From Halobacillus salinus (lineage in GTDB: Bacteria; Bacillota; Bacilli; Bacillales; Halobacillaceae): a DNA stretch of 64,000 nucleotides. Below the pieces are notes generated by a model. It made no database searches, was not told the origin of the DNA, and saw only the letters and a list, made by a program, of their open reading frames with translations. Position 1 is the first letter of the stretch; each line of letters begins with the position of its first letter. Below, piece by piece: positions 50,810-60,262 of the stretch. The stretch spans positions 1 to 64,000 of the forward strand of contig NZ_SRJC01000007.1 of assembly GCF_004684905.1 (NCBI RefSeq), written 5' to 3'. Made by a program: the position numbers and the translations under genes.

Positions 50810-52626
50810 GAATGATCCCCCCGGTTCTGGTTCATAAGAGGAAGGGTAAATAGAACCGATGTCCCCTTACCTTCTTCACTCTCCGCCCATATCTTCCCGT
50901 GGTGGGCATCAATCATTTCCCGGGCAATGGCAAGACCAAGTCCGGTTCCTCCCATTTCTCTCGTTCGTGATTTATCGACACGATAGAAACGATCGAAGAT
51001 TTTATCTACGGTGTCAGGAGGCATACCGATCCCTTCATCGCTTATACTGACTCGTAATTGTTTCCTTGTTGAGTGAGCAGAAAAGCGGACCGTCCCTCCT
51101 GATGGAGAGTACTTGATCGCGTTAGAAATAACGTTATCTAACACTTGTGTGATTTTATCTTCATCGATCCACACATAGATCGGACGCTTCGGAATGTTTC
51201 GCTCGAAGGTCATGTTCTCGTCTTTGTTCATCTCAAAGCGATCGACGACACGATTGAAGAAATCGGTGAAGTTGACGCGCTTCTTCATGATGCTCGTTTC
51301 TTTATGATCCATTTTAGTCAGCTGCAGCAAGTCATTGACAAGGCGGATCATGCGGTCTGTTTCGTTTTGAGTGACATCAAGGAACCTCGGAGCAATTTCC
51401 GGGTCCTGCCAGGCTCCGTCATTCAGCGCCTCAATATAGCTGCGCATCGTAGTCAGTGGTGTCCGTAACTCATGGGATACGTTCGAAACGAACTCCCGAC
51501 GTTCCTGCGCTACTCGTTCTTGTTCTGTGACATCACTGATTACGAGAATGAAGCCATTCATTTCGTGGTTTTCGTCCTCGACAATCGAGAAGTTCGCCTT
51601 GATCAACAAATGCTGGTCTTCACTGCTCAAGTCAACGACCATGGAACCAGCTTGCTCCATATCGGCAATGTCCTCTATTTGGTCATTGATATCGAGCACA
51701 TCCAAGAGCGACTGCCCTTGCACTTGTTCGAAAGTATGCCCGATCAACTTAGAAGCTGGCGCATTCATCAGCGTGATCGCTCCGACTCGGTCCGTTGCAA
51801 TTACACCATCCGACATGTTGGAAAGCACGGAACTTAGCTTGCGGCGCTCCCCTTCAGTCGTTGCTTGGGATAACCTCAATTTATCGTTCAGGTCATTGAA
51901 GGTGATGCCCAACTGGCCGATCTCGTCATTCCCTTTGACATCGACCTTTTGTGAAAAGTCCCCCGTCGCCATCACTTGTGCCTGCTTCTTCATCTCCGTA
52001 AGCGGCTTCGTGATCGTTCGGGCAACTAGAATACCTAATAAGGCCGTGACCGTAATAGCAAGGAGGGTTCCTTTTGTGAAGATGCCGTTGATGTCCTGCA
52101 TCTGCTCATAGACATCGTCCATTTGAGCAGTGTAGTACAAGGCACCGACGGTCTGGTCCCCGTCATCGACAATTGCTTTCGCACCAGACAATACCTGTCC
52201 CGAAATAGTCGGGTCGGTATTCCCGAGAAGACTTACTTTGACAATCCGCGAATCAGATACGATTTCCCCTACTTGAGCGGTCGTGTTCCCGTAGGCGGCA
52301 ATTACCGTACGGTTTTCGTCCATAACAAGTAGGCTGCTGATATCTTGACTGCGGCCGTTCGCTTCTGTGAATTCATAAATCAATTGTTCGACTTCTGCTT
52401 GAAGGGAGATTTCCCCTTCCCCGCGCTCTGCTTCGAACGCATTTTGAAGGCTGAACGTCAACGAGTTCAGCCTGTCATTAATAGAGCTTGTGAATTGATC
52501 TTTCAACTGTTCTTCTAATTTATCGACAAAATAAAACCCGATGACCTGGATGCCTAACAGGAGTAGTAAAATGTACACGATAATAAATTTCAGCCGGACC
52601 GACTGAAAGAAGCCAACCTTTTTCAT
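50806..52626 (-). CDS. walK: WalK sensor histidine kinase
   Basis: A 606-residue kinase controlling cell wall turnover. Order: helix 1 (about 13-35), extracytoplasmic PAS-like domain (36-182), helix 2 (183-203), HAMP (about 204-256), cytoplasmic PAS (about 260-370), HisKA with phospho-acceptor His about 385 in FVSNVSHELRTPL, HATPase domain with N, G1 (DEGIGM) and G2 (GGTGLGLAI) boxes. Essential in most relatives. It lies 7 bases after walR. Confidence 0.95.
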   Translation of the reverse strand: MKKVGFFQSVRLKFIIVYILLLLLGIQVIGFYFVDKLEEQLKDQFTSSINDRLNSLTFSLQNAFEAERGEGEISLQAEVEQLIYEFTEANGRSQDISSLLVMDENRTVIAAYGNTTAQVGEIVSDSRIVKVSLLGNTDPTISGQVLSGAKAIVDDGDQTVGALYYTAQMDDVYEQMQDINGIFTKGTLLAITVTALLGILVARTITKPLTEMKKQAQVMATGDFSQKVDVKGNDEIGQLGITFNDLNDKLRLSQATTEGERRKLSSVLSNMSDGVIATDRVGAITLMNAPASKLIGHTFEQVQGQSLLDVLDINDQIEDIADMEQAGSMVVDLSSEDQHLLIKANFSIVEDENHEMNGFILVISDVTEQERVAQERREFVSNVSHELRTPLTTMRSYIEALNDGAWQDPEIAPRFLDVTQNETDRMIRLVNDLLQLTKMDHKETSIMKKRVNFTDFFNRVVDRFEMNKDENMTFERNIPKRPIYVWIDEDKITQVLDNVISNAIKYSPSGGTVRFSAHSTRKQLRVSISDEGIGMPPDTVDKIFDRFYRVDKSRTREMGGTGLGLAIAREMIDAHHGKIWAESEEGKGTSVLFTLPLMNQNRGDHS

Positions 52627-52633
52627 GCAAAGC

Positions 52634-53338
52634 TTACTCCTGCTCTGGGTTTCTTAAATAGTATCCTACACCGCGGCGTGTAACGATCCACGTTGGATTA
52701 CTCGGGTTCTCTTCAATTTTCTCACGCAGACGACGGACGGTTACATCGACCGTACGTACATCTCCGTAGTAGTCATATCCCCAAACTGTCTCCAATAAGT
52801 GTTCACGTGTCATCACTTGTCCAATGTGACGAGCTAAGTAGTGGAGCAGTTCAAATTCACGATGGGTAAGCTCAATATAGTTGCCATCGCGCGTCACCGT
52901 ATACGCATCAGGGTGGATCGCAAGGCGGCCGATTGAGATATCTCTCGGCTGATCCGCATTGTCTTCCGGCTCTTGCTGCTGGCGGCGAAGGTTCGCTTTG
53001 ACACGCGCAATCAGCTCACGGTTACTGAATGGTTTCGTCACGTAGTCGTCCGCTCCCATTTCAAGACCGAGCACCTTATCGATTTCAGCATCTTTCGCTG
53101 TAAGCATAATAATCGGCATGTTATGTTTTTTACGTACTTCACGACATACTTCGTTTCCGTCTTTATTCGGAAGCATGATGTCTAGTAAAATCAGTTCGGG
53201 TTGTTCTTCGTCTGCTTTGGCGATTGCCTCATCCCCGTCATACGCGCAAACGACTTCATACCCTTCTTTCTCTAAGTTGAATTTCAATATATCCGCAATT
53301 GGTTTCTCATCATCTACGACTAAGATCTTTTGTGCCAT
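52634..53338 (-). CDS. walR: WalR response regulator
   Basis: A 234-residue OmpR-family regulator: receiver domain with acidic pocket VVDDE, phospho-acceptor Asp53 in LLDIMLP, Lys in TAKDAE/KPF loop, and a C-terminal winged helix (about 135-232, [55 protein letters not shown]). First gene of walRKHIJ-htrC; essential regulator of autolysins in relatives. A promoter is visible upstream. Confidence 0.96.
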   Translation of the reverse strand: MAQKILVVDDEKPIADILKFNLEKEGYEVVCAYDGDEAIAKADEEQPELILLDIMLPNKDGNEVCREVRKKHNMPIIMLTAKDAEIDKVLGLEMGADDYVTKPFSNRELIARVKANLRRQQQEPEDNADQPRDISIGRLAIHPDAYTVTRDGNYIELTHREFELLHYLARHIGQVMTREHLLETVWGYDYYGDVRTVDVTVRRLREKIEENPSNPTWIVTRRGVGYYLRNPEQE

Positions 53339-53379
53339 CGAATGTCACATCCCTTTCGCAAGCTTCGATTCTTTCCCTC

Positions 53380-53408
53380 ATTTTAACTCATTTTCAACCA
53401 AATGTCTT
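53380..53408 (-). promoter_or_regulatory. wal operon promoter
   Basis: On the minus strand AAGACA (53403-53408) and TAAAAT (53380-53385) with a 17-base spacer, about 40 bases before the walR ATG. Confidence 0.45.
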
Positions 53409-53432
53409 ATCTCATTCCATTTGCTCGAAAAA

Positions 53433-53462
53433 ACCGCCATGATCCTCGATCATGACGGCCTC
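53433..53462 (-). terminator. Terminator after the M23 peptidase gene
   Basis: Stem CCGTCATGATC / GATCATGGCGG with a 3-base loop and TTTTTT on the minus strand. Confidence 0.85.
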
Positions 53463-53466
53463 TTCT

Positions 53467-54792
53467 TTAAAGATAGTCCATCGGGTTTTTGACTGCTCCA
53501 TTTTTGTGAATTTCAAAATGAAGGTGAACACCGGTTGAGTTTCCAGTTGTCCCCATTACACCAATGTCGCTGCCCTTTCTGATAGTTTGTCCTACCCGAA
53601 CATCTATCGACGACAAGTGGGCGTATACGGTTCTATATCCATTATTGTGATCGATGACCACTTTGTTCCCGAACCCACTCTGGTATTCTGCTGTCACAAC
53701 CGTTCCGTTATCGGCTGCACGTATCGAGCGATTGGTTACACCAGCAATATCAATCCCTTTATGCTGGCGACCCCAGCGCTTTCCTTTATAACTGGTGATC
53801 GTTCCACCATGTGCCGGCCACTTGAACGACCCTGTGCCGACGGACGGGTCTTTCGTTCCCTTCAGCACGACTCGCTTAACAGGCTCTTTCTCAACGGTTT
53901 CTTTAATCACTTGTTCGTTCTTTTCTTTCCCGTTTTCGATTGTTTTCACATACTCTACGGTCTTTTCACCATCGGAACCGGACTCTTTCACTTTCGTTTC
54001 CCCTTGGTACAAATCTTCGGATTTTATAACTTCTTTTTCCCGTTTAATCTCTTCAGTACGAATGCCCTTTTCCGTTACGATGACATCCGCGAGCGGAGAA
54101 AGTTTCACTTCTTTTTCAGAAGAAGAACCTTCAGACGACCGGGTACTCATTAGTTGATCACTAGACAGGTGAATCGTCTTCTTTCCTGTTTGAAGTGCCT
54201 GCAGCGCTTCGTCTACGGATGCCACTTTTTCTGGGTCCATCATTTTCGGTTCATAAGATACGGGCTCTGAAAGTTGGACATCTACGATTTCAGATTCATC
54301 CACTGCTAGTTCGACTTCTTTTCCTTCTGACTTACGCTCTTCTACCTTTTTCAGCATCGCGGGCTTCACGAATTCTGCCTTCCATTTATCGATCACGTTC
54401 TCTGCCGATTCTTCGCTCGGTAGATAGGCTACCGTTTCGTCGTCTATTTCAAGCTCTACTGCCTTCACGTCGACTGTCAATTCTTTATCTAAATAGGAGA
54501 GAACCTTCTCCTCTGTATATTCGGGTGAAAACGCACGCTCTTGTTCAAAGGAGATCTCTTCAGCCGTATTAAACTGCCAGTCTCCATATTTATCTTCCGC
54601 ACTGCTTAATTGATCTTCGATATAAGAATGCACAATCTCTTTATCTTCTACGGTGCCTATAGGTTTATCATCAACATACACGTGGTATGTATCTTCTATA
54701 GTGCTTTCGGCATATACGGTCCCTACACCGATCAATATTCCGAACAATGCAACAACGGACGTTTTCTTTCCCACTCCTTTTCTTAGTTTCAT
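53467..54792 (-). CDS. Secreted M23 peptidase with G5 domain
   Basis: A 441-residue exported cell wall protein. Signal peptide or anchor 1-28 (...GTVYAES), a YabE-like repeat region, a G5-type domain (about 225-305, KEVKLSPLADVIVTEKG... VEYVKTIENGKEKNEQVIKE), and a C-terminal LytM/M23 domain (about 320-441) with zinc motifs HKGIDIAG and GVHLHFEI, so probably an active endopeptidase. It lies just upstream of the wal operon, as in related species. WalR control is likely by function, but I found no clear WalR box. Confidence 0.87.
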   Translation of the reverse strand: MKLRKGVGKKTSVVALFGILIGVGTVYAESTIEDTYHVYVDDKPIGTVEDKEIVHSYIEDQLSSAEDKYGDWQFNTAEEISFEQERAFSPEYTEEKVLSYLDKELTVDVKAVELEIDDETVAYLPSEESAENVIDKWKAEFVKPAMLKKVEERKSEGKEVELAVDESEIVDVQLSEPVSYEPKMMDPEKVASVDEALQALQTGKKTIHLSSDQLMSTRSSEGSSSEKEVKLSPLADVIVTEKGIRTEEIKREKEVIKSEDLYQGETKVKESGSDGEKTVEYVKTIENGKEKNEQVIKETVEKEPVKRVVLKGTKDPSVGTGSFKWPAHGGTITSYKGKRWGRQHKGIDIAGVTNRSIRAADNGTVVTAEYQSGFGNKVVIDHNNGYRTVYAHLSSIDVRVGQTIRKGSDIGVMGTTGNSTGVHLHFEIHKNGAVKNPMDYL

Positions 54793-55012
54793 TCCCTGCT
54801 CCTCCTGTGTTTGTTAACCATTTTTTCTCTCTATTTATAAAAACTATGGTCTATTTCATACTCTCACAATTTATCATAATAAGATTTTGCTTCATATAGA
54901 ATTCAATAGATGTAAAGAAGATATAATATTCCTTCCATTTTCTCGTAAAAGATTATAAATATGACATGGAAAATTAATCATTGATTAGATAAAAAGGACA
55001 AAACAACACAAA

Positions 55013-55042
55013 AAAACGTCCACATTTCTGTAGACGTTTTTC
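55013..55042 (-). terminator. Terminator of the tRNA unit
   Basis: Stem AAAACGTC-ACA / TGT-GACGTTTT with T run on the minus strand, 8 bases after tRNA-Phe. Confidence 0.8.
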
Positions 55043-55049
55043 ATAAAAG

Positions 55050-55122
<73 letters not shown>

Positions 55123-55140
55123 ATGTAATGAAATTATTAG

Positions 55141-55217
55141 TGGCGGTCCGGACGGGACTCGAACCCGCGACCTCCTGCGTGACAGGCAGGCATTCTAACC
55201 AACTGAACTACCGGACC
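55141..55217 (-). tRNA. tRNA-Asp (anticodon GTC)
   Basis: Cloverleaf of 77 bases with encoded CCA: acceptor GGTCCGG/CCGGACC, anticodon stem CCTGC/GCAGG with loop CTGTCAC (GTC), T-loop GGTTCGAGTCC. Upstream of tRNA-Phe in the same transcript. Confidence 0.97.
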
Positions 55218-55369
55218 AGACGGTTTGTGCCAACCGCAACGATATTTATAGTATCACATCCTAAAGAGGGGTGCAATAGATTTTTTCAGTTTCCTGACAA
55301 ATTCCTATGTAACTACTACATAATTTGCCTCCATACCATCATAAAATAATAGAGAAAGGAGGAACTGTG

Positions 55370-55840
55370 GTGAAGGTGATCCTGAAACGAACATTAATTT
55401 CCTGTGTACTTATTCTCCTCATTCTCATTGGATTTTTAAAGATTAATCCGCCACTCGCTTATGGATCCGTCGGAACGACCAGTGATCAACACTCGATTAT
55501 CGTAGCGTTAGGGAACAAACATGTATTTGGAAGCATACGAATTCAGCAGGTGGCCATCAACGGAACGAGTCAACCTTCCAACATTCATCTACAAGTGAGC
55601 GACGCGGGAAGTGGCTTCATTATGTCTGACTTAGCAGCCACTACAAACAAGAGAATGTCGGAAGACTTCTCAGCCATCCGACTCCTTCCGAATAGCTCTC
55701 CACACGCCAAAGAGCCTGTCCGTTCATCTCCTAAGCACACCATTTACGGACTTAGCATCTCAGAGAACGCTCCGATTCAAAAGATTGATGTGACGTACAC
55801 GTATTTAGGCCTTACTTTTCAAGAAACGATCCAGATCTAA
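55370..55840 (+). CDS. Exported or membrane-anchored protein, unknown
   Basis: About 156 residues, beginning MKVILKRTLISCVLILLILIG: one N-terminal helix, then an outside domain rich in beta strand with the segment VALGNKHVFGSIRIQQVAINGTSQPSN. Not recognised. The start is GTG 55370 with AAAGGAGG 7 bases upstream; a GTG directly before it is too close. The stop overlaps the stop of the convergent LOG-family gene by 3-4 bases, with no terminator between. Confidence 0.65.
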   Translation: MKVILKRTLISCVLILLILIGFLKINPPLAYGSVGTTSDQHSIIVALGNKHVFGSIRIQQVAINGTSQPSNIHLQVSDAGSGFIMSDLAATTNKRMSEDFSAIRLLPNSSPHAKEPVRSSPKHTIYGLSISENAPIQKIDVTYTYLGLTFQETIQI

Positions 55841-56382
55841 TCTGTGAAATTATTCATCTTTTGTAAAAGAGTAGAGGGGTGATCCGCTTGGAGGATCATC
55901 TCTTTATTATTCTCTGGGACAAAACCAGCTTCAATCGCATGTTCCACTAACCTAATCAACGGGCTGTAGTACTCCTCGATATTGAATAACGCAAGCGGCT
56001 TCGTATGTAACCCGATCTGAGCCCAACTGATCACTTCAAATAGCTCTTCGAACGTACCAAAACCCCCGGGTAGAGCGATATAGCCATCTGCTAATTCACT
56101 CATTTTGGCTTTCCGCTCATGCATGCTTGCGACTTGGATCAATTCAGTCAGCCCTGTGTGAGCCACTTCTTTTTCAAACAAATGGGTCGGCATCACACCG
56201 GTCACTTGACCTCCTCTGTCTAATATTTCATCAGCCAAGACTCCCATCAATCCACTTTGGGCTCCTCCATAGACTAAAGACAGTCCTTGATCTACAAAGG
56301 CTTGTCCGAGAGCTTTCGTTTGTTCTGCAAATGCCTCATTGTTTCCTTTACTGGATCCTGCGAATACACAAATTCGTTTCAC
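55837..56382 (-). CDS. LOG-family nucleoside phosphoribohydrolase
   Basis: A 181-residue Rossmann-like protein (YvdD/TIGR00730 type) with the LOG signature PGGFGTFEELFE and ICVFAGSSKGNN at the start. LOG proteins split cytokinin-like or purine nucleoside 5'-monophosphates to base plus ribose 5-phosphate. GTG 56380-56382 (MKRICVF) is spaced properly from AAAGGAG; a GTG three codons earlier touches that site. It lies downstream of purA but is separated by the purA terminator... the order on the minus strand is purA first, then this gene. Confidence 0.85.
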   Translation of the reverse strand: MKRICVFAGSSKGNNEAFAEQTKALGQAFVDQGLSLVYGGAQSGLMGVLADEILDRGGQVTGVMPTHLFEKEVAHTGLTELIQVASMHERKAKMSELADGYIALPGGFGTFEELFEVISWAQIGLHTKPLALFNIEEYYSPLIRLVEHAIEAGFVPENNKEMILQADHPSTLLQKMNNFTD

Positions 56383-56412
56383 ATGAAACACTCCTTTTTC
56401 TCTATGATAATC

Positions 56413-56448
56413 AAAACACGCCTAACTTAACAAAGTTAGGCGTGTTTT
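56413..56448 (-). terminator. Terminator after purA
   Basis: Perfect stem AAAACACGCCTAACTT / AAGTTAGGCGTGTTTT with a 4-base loop. Confidence 0.92.
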
Positions 56449-56451
56449 GTA

Positions 56452-57759
<1,308 letters not shown>

Positions 57760-57818
57760 TTATTGTTTTAAACACATTCACCGTCAGTTTACCAATCCAA
57801 CTAAACAAAGTCAATGCC

Positions 57819-57863
57819 AAAACCGAACATTATTAAGTTTAAAACTTATGATCGTTCGCAAAT
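57819..57863 (-). promoter_or_regulatory. PurR box pair upstream of purA
   Basis: AAAACCGAACATT (57819-57831) fits the PurBox AWWWCCGAACWWT. A second, inverted box, ATTTGCGAACGAT on the minus strand (57851-57863), deviates at two positions. B. subtilis PurR binds such inverted pairs upstream of purA. Confidence 0.6.
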
Positions 57864-57880
57864 TACAAATAAGTAAAAGT

Positions 57881-57940
57881 ACTTATTTTCACTTAAAATA
57901 ACTTATAATAATTGAGTTAAATATGAATTTCACTTATAAT
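57881..57940 (+). promoter_or_regulatory. Tandem ACTTA repeats upstream of the DeoR-type gene
   Basis: Three successive 10-base units, ACTTATTTTC, ACTTAAAATA and ACTTATAATA (57881-57910), and a fourth ACTTATAAT at 57932-57940. Helical-phase direct repeats are typical binding sites of DeoR-family repressors. Confidence 0.5.
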
Positions 57941-57976
57941 ACCTTATATAGGATTTAATTGGAAGGGTGCAGGAAG

Positions 57977-58735
57977 ATGTATCAAGAAGAGCGACTCATT
58001 CAAATTATGCGCTATTTAGAGGAGCATCACAGGATCTCAGTAGATGAGATTTGTGACCAACTTGCCGTTTCACGAGATACTGCTCGCCGAGACTTGGTCA
58101 AGCTTGAAGAACAGAAAGCCATCGTACGCACGCGTGGAGGTGCTATCCTTCCATCGCGTCATCAAGAAGTACTGGATTACAGCAGACGCCTGCAAACCGT
58201 ATCAGACGAGAAGAAACAAATAGGCGAACTAGCTGCTTCCTTGATCCAACAAGGGGACACCATCATTCTTGATGCATCGACGACGGTGCAGGCTTGTGCG
58301 AACGCTATGTCACAACGGTCCGTAAATGTGATGACAAACTCCATTCACCAAGCGGAAATATTATCTTCCAAGCCTGAAGTTGACATCCAACTGCTCGGGG
58401 GGCTTCTGCAGAAGGAGCACGGGTTCCTATACGGGACCTCTGTGATAGAACGACTTCGACAGTTTCACGTGAAAAAAGCGTTCATCGGAGTGGTTGGTTT
58501 ATCTGAGCATGGACTGACGATCGCCCATGAGGAAGATGGCATGGTGAAAAGAAACATGATCCAGCAAGCGGAGCAAGTCATTGTACTTGCGGATCATACG
58601 AAAATTGGGGAAACGGAACTATTCCGTTTTGCCGAACTTAAAGATGTCGACCTGATTATTACAGACCAAGTACCTTCTGAAGAATTCCAAACGGTTTTGA
58701 AAAGGGAACAGGTTGAATTGATGGTCACTCCATAA
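57977..58735 (+). CDS. DeoR-family transcriptional regulator
   Basis: A 252-residue repressor: DeoR winged helix (about 1-60, ERLIQIMRYLEEHHRISVDEICDQLAVSRDTARRDLVKLEEQKAIVRTRGGA) and the ISOCOT-like sugar-phosphate sensor domain (about 75-235) with DASTTVQACANAM and KAFIGVVGLSEHGLT. ATG 57977 is preferred over a TTG/ATG 18 bases earlier because AAGGGTG is spaced for it. No sugar operon follows, so the target genes are elsewhere; autoregulation through the upstream repeats is likely. Confidence 0.82.
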   Translation: MYQEERLIQIMRYLEEHHRISVDEICDQLAVSRDTARRDLVKLEEQKAIVRTRGGAILPSRHQEVLDYSRRLQTVSDEKKQIGELAASLIQQGDTIILDASTTVQACANAMSQRSVNVMTNSIHQAEILSSKPEVDIQLLGGLLQKEHGFLYGTSVIERLRQFHVKKAFIGVVGLSEHGLTIAHEEDGMVKRNMIQQAEQVIVLADHTKIGETELFRFAELKDVDLIITDQVPSEEFQTVLKREQVELMVTP

Positions 58736-58799
58736 TCGCTCATCCCCTTTGTCCAGCGTTACTTTTGGTAGGCGTGATGGTCAAGGATGATGATAAACG

Positions 58800-58832
58800 A
58801 AGGAAGTTCTCTCAGGAGGACTTCCTTTTTTA
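58800..58832 (+). terminator. Terminator after the DeoR-type gene
   Basis: Stem AGGAAGTtCT / AGgACTTCCT with T run. Confidence 0.75.
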
Positions 58833-58880
58833 TGGGAACTTTTTGAAAACTCGTCCGTATACCTATGGAGAGGAGGAAGT

Positions 58881-59079
58881 TATGAGGCGTAGTCTATCAT
58901 TCATCACGTATCTTAGCGTTGTTTTTCTAACCTTTTACATAGATTGAGAGGGACTGACTTTAGGTTGGGTACACTTAAAGACTAAATCCATTCTACCGTC
59001 CCTGATTGTACATATTGGATGGAATGCTTATCACTTACTCGTCTTGAACTTTGCATTTGAATTCATCCCCAGATGGTGA
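58881..59079 (+). pseudogene. Remnant of a CPBP-family protease gene
   Basis: After a good AGGAGGAAG site, ATG 58881 opens MRRSLSFITYLSVVFLTFYID and stops at TGA. In the same frame, directly after the stop, the sequence reads LTLGWVHLKTKSILPSLIVHIGWNAYHLL and on to TGA 59077-59079. That is a typical C-terminal end of CPBP proteases, including the third motif HIGWN. The middle, with the catalytic EExxxR, is missing, so an internal deletion has left both ends. Confidence 0.65.
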
Positions 59080-59155
59080 AGCCCACCAGTCTGATACTTA
59101 TTTCGAGAAATCTACAGGAAGTTCTTCATTTTTAAACCATAGAGGGAGGAAGGTC

Positions 59156-60043
59156 ATGAAAATGACACTAATTATCGCTGTTCTACTCATTACAATCGGC
59201 ATTATCGGCTTTATCACCACACAATCTACTAATGTACTATCCTTCAACACGACCACACTAGATGAAAAGAAGACCCTGCCAGCAGAAGGCATCAAGCATA
59301 TTGACGTTACGACCTCTTATGCTGATATTGAAGTCGCCGCCACTTCTTCAGAAGATATTCAAGTAGCCCTAAACGGAAAAGTCAGTAACAAAAAGGATAC
59401 CCTTCACGTCGAGCGGAAGGGGGATCAACTTTTCATAGAATTTCCCGAAGAACAAAATGGGGTTTCTTTTTCCTTAGGTGGTCAAAATCATGCACAGTTA
59501 AAAGTATTACTGCCAGAACGAGGCTATGACGCCATGAATCTCGACTCTTCATCTGGAGATATTGAAGTACAAGGTATGTCTCTCTTTAAATTGACTACGA
59601 ACTCCAGCTCAGGCGACCAGGCGCTTATGAATAATGAAGTTGAAGAAACAATACAACTAGCATCCTCGAGCGGATCTATTCGGACAAAAAAACTGAGAGC
59701 ACATCATATCTCAGTCGACACGAGTTCAGGAGATGTAATCAACCACGGGACGATAGCTGAAAAAAGCGAAGCCAACACCTCTTCTGGAAGCGTAAAATGG
59801 CTGGAACACGAGGAAGACACAGACATTACCGTCCAAACGTCTAGTGGAGATACAGAAATATCACTCAGAGACGAGCCTCTCTCCACTTCGTTGTTGTACA
59901 CTTCAAGCTCTGGGGAGGCAAGTATTAAGCACGCTGGATTTTCTTTCACGGAAGTATCGGACGACCGCATCAACGGGACAATTGGCGACGGGGAAGCGAA
60001 GATACGTGTCGATTCGAGTTCCGGTGACTTCCGTTTGCAGTAA
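59156..60043 (+). CDS. DUF4097-type beta-repeat membrane protein
   Basis: A 295-residue protein with one N-terminal helix (about 3-22) and an extracytoplasmic stretch of repeated short strands marked by SSSGD/TSSGS at roughly 20-residue steps (at least seven: DSSSGDIEV, NSSSGDQAL, ASSSGSIRT, DTSSGDVIN, NTSSGSVKW, QTSSGDTEI, DSSSGDFRL), a right-handed beta-solenoid pattern as in DUF4097 proteins such as LiaG. GAGGGAGGA precedes ATG 59156. Role probably in envelope stress by analogy; not certain. Followed by a 48-residue membrane protein. Confidence 0.78.
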   Translation: MKMTLIIAVLLITIGIIGFITTQSTNVLSFNTTTLDEKKTLPAEGIKHIDVTTSYADIEVAATSSEDIQVALNGKVSNKKDTLHVERKGDQLFIEFPEEQNGVSFSLGGQNHAQLKVLLPERGYDAMNLDSSSGDIEVQGMSLFKLTTNSSSGDQALMNNEVEETIQLASSSGSIRTKKLRAHHISVDTSSGDVINHGTIAEKSEANTSSGSVKWLEHEEDTDITVQTSSGDTEISLRDEPLSTSLLYTSSSGEASIKHAGFSFTEVSDDRINGTIGDGEAKIRVDSSSGDFRLQ

Positions 60044-60056
60044 AGGGGGATCGTCT

Positions 60057-60203
60057 ATGGTCGATGAGAAAAGAGATGACCGAAGGCTTTCTACTATTGA
60101 GATGGGATCAGAGGGAGCGACAGGATGCGCGGGATGCGGTCTTGGATGTTTAAGTGGTCTTTTGCTGTTCGTTTCCATTCCTACTGCCATTTGGATGATT
60201 TAG
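60057..60203 (+). CDS. Small membrane protein (48 aa)
   Basis: A 48-residue protein, charged N-terminal half (MVDEKRDDRRLSTIEM) and one glycine/cysteine-rich helix GCAGCGLGCLSGLLLFVSIPTAIW. AAAGGGG lies before ATG 60057, 13 bases after the DUF4097 gene, and the terminator overlaps its stop codon, so it belongs to that operon. Not recognised; likely a partner of the solenoid protein. Confidence 0.6.
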   Translation: MVDEKRDDRRLSTIEMGSEGATGCAGCGLGCLSGLLLFVSIPTAIWMI

Positions 60204-60229
60204 CGACCGTTTCTCGGTCGCTTTTTTTA
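60202..60229 (+). terminator. Terminator of the DUF4097 unit
   Basis: Perfect stem AGCGACCG / CGGTCGCT, followed by seven T; begins in the stop codon. Confidence 0.9.
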
Positions 60230-60235
60230 TTCATA

Positions 60236-60258
60236 AAAAAACCACCTCCCGGAGGAGA
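60236..60258 (-). terminator. Terminator after dnaB
   Basis: Stem ACC-TCTCC / GGAG-TGGT region with TTTTTTT on the minus strand, 5 bases after the stop. Confidence 0.7.
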
Positions 60259-60262
60259 TGGT

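Noticed and set aside
54793-55012. WalR box upstream of the M23 peptidase gene
   Set aside because: Scanned for two TGTWAH units five bases apart; no acceptable pair was found.
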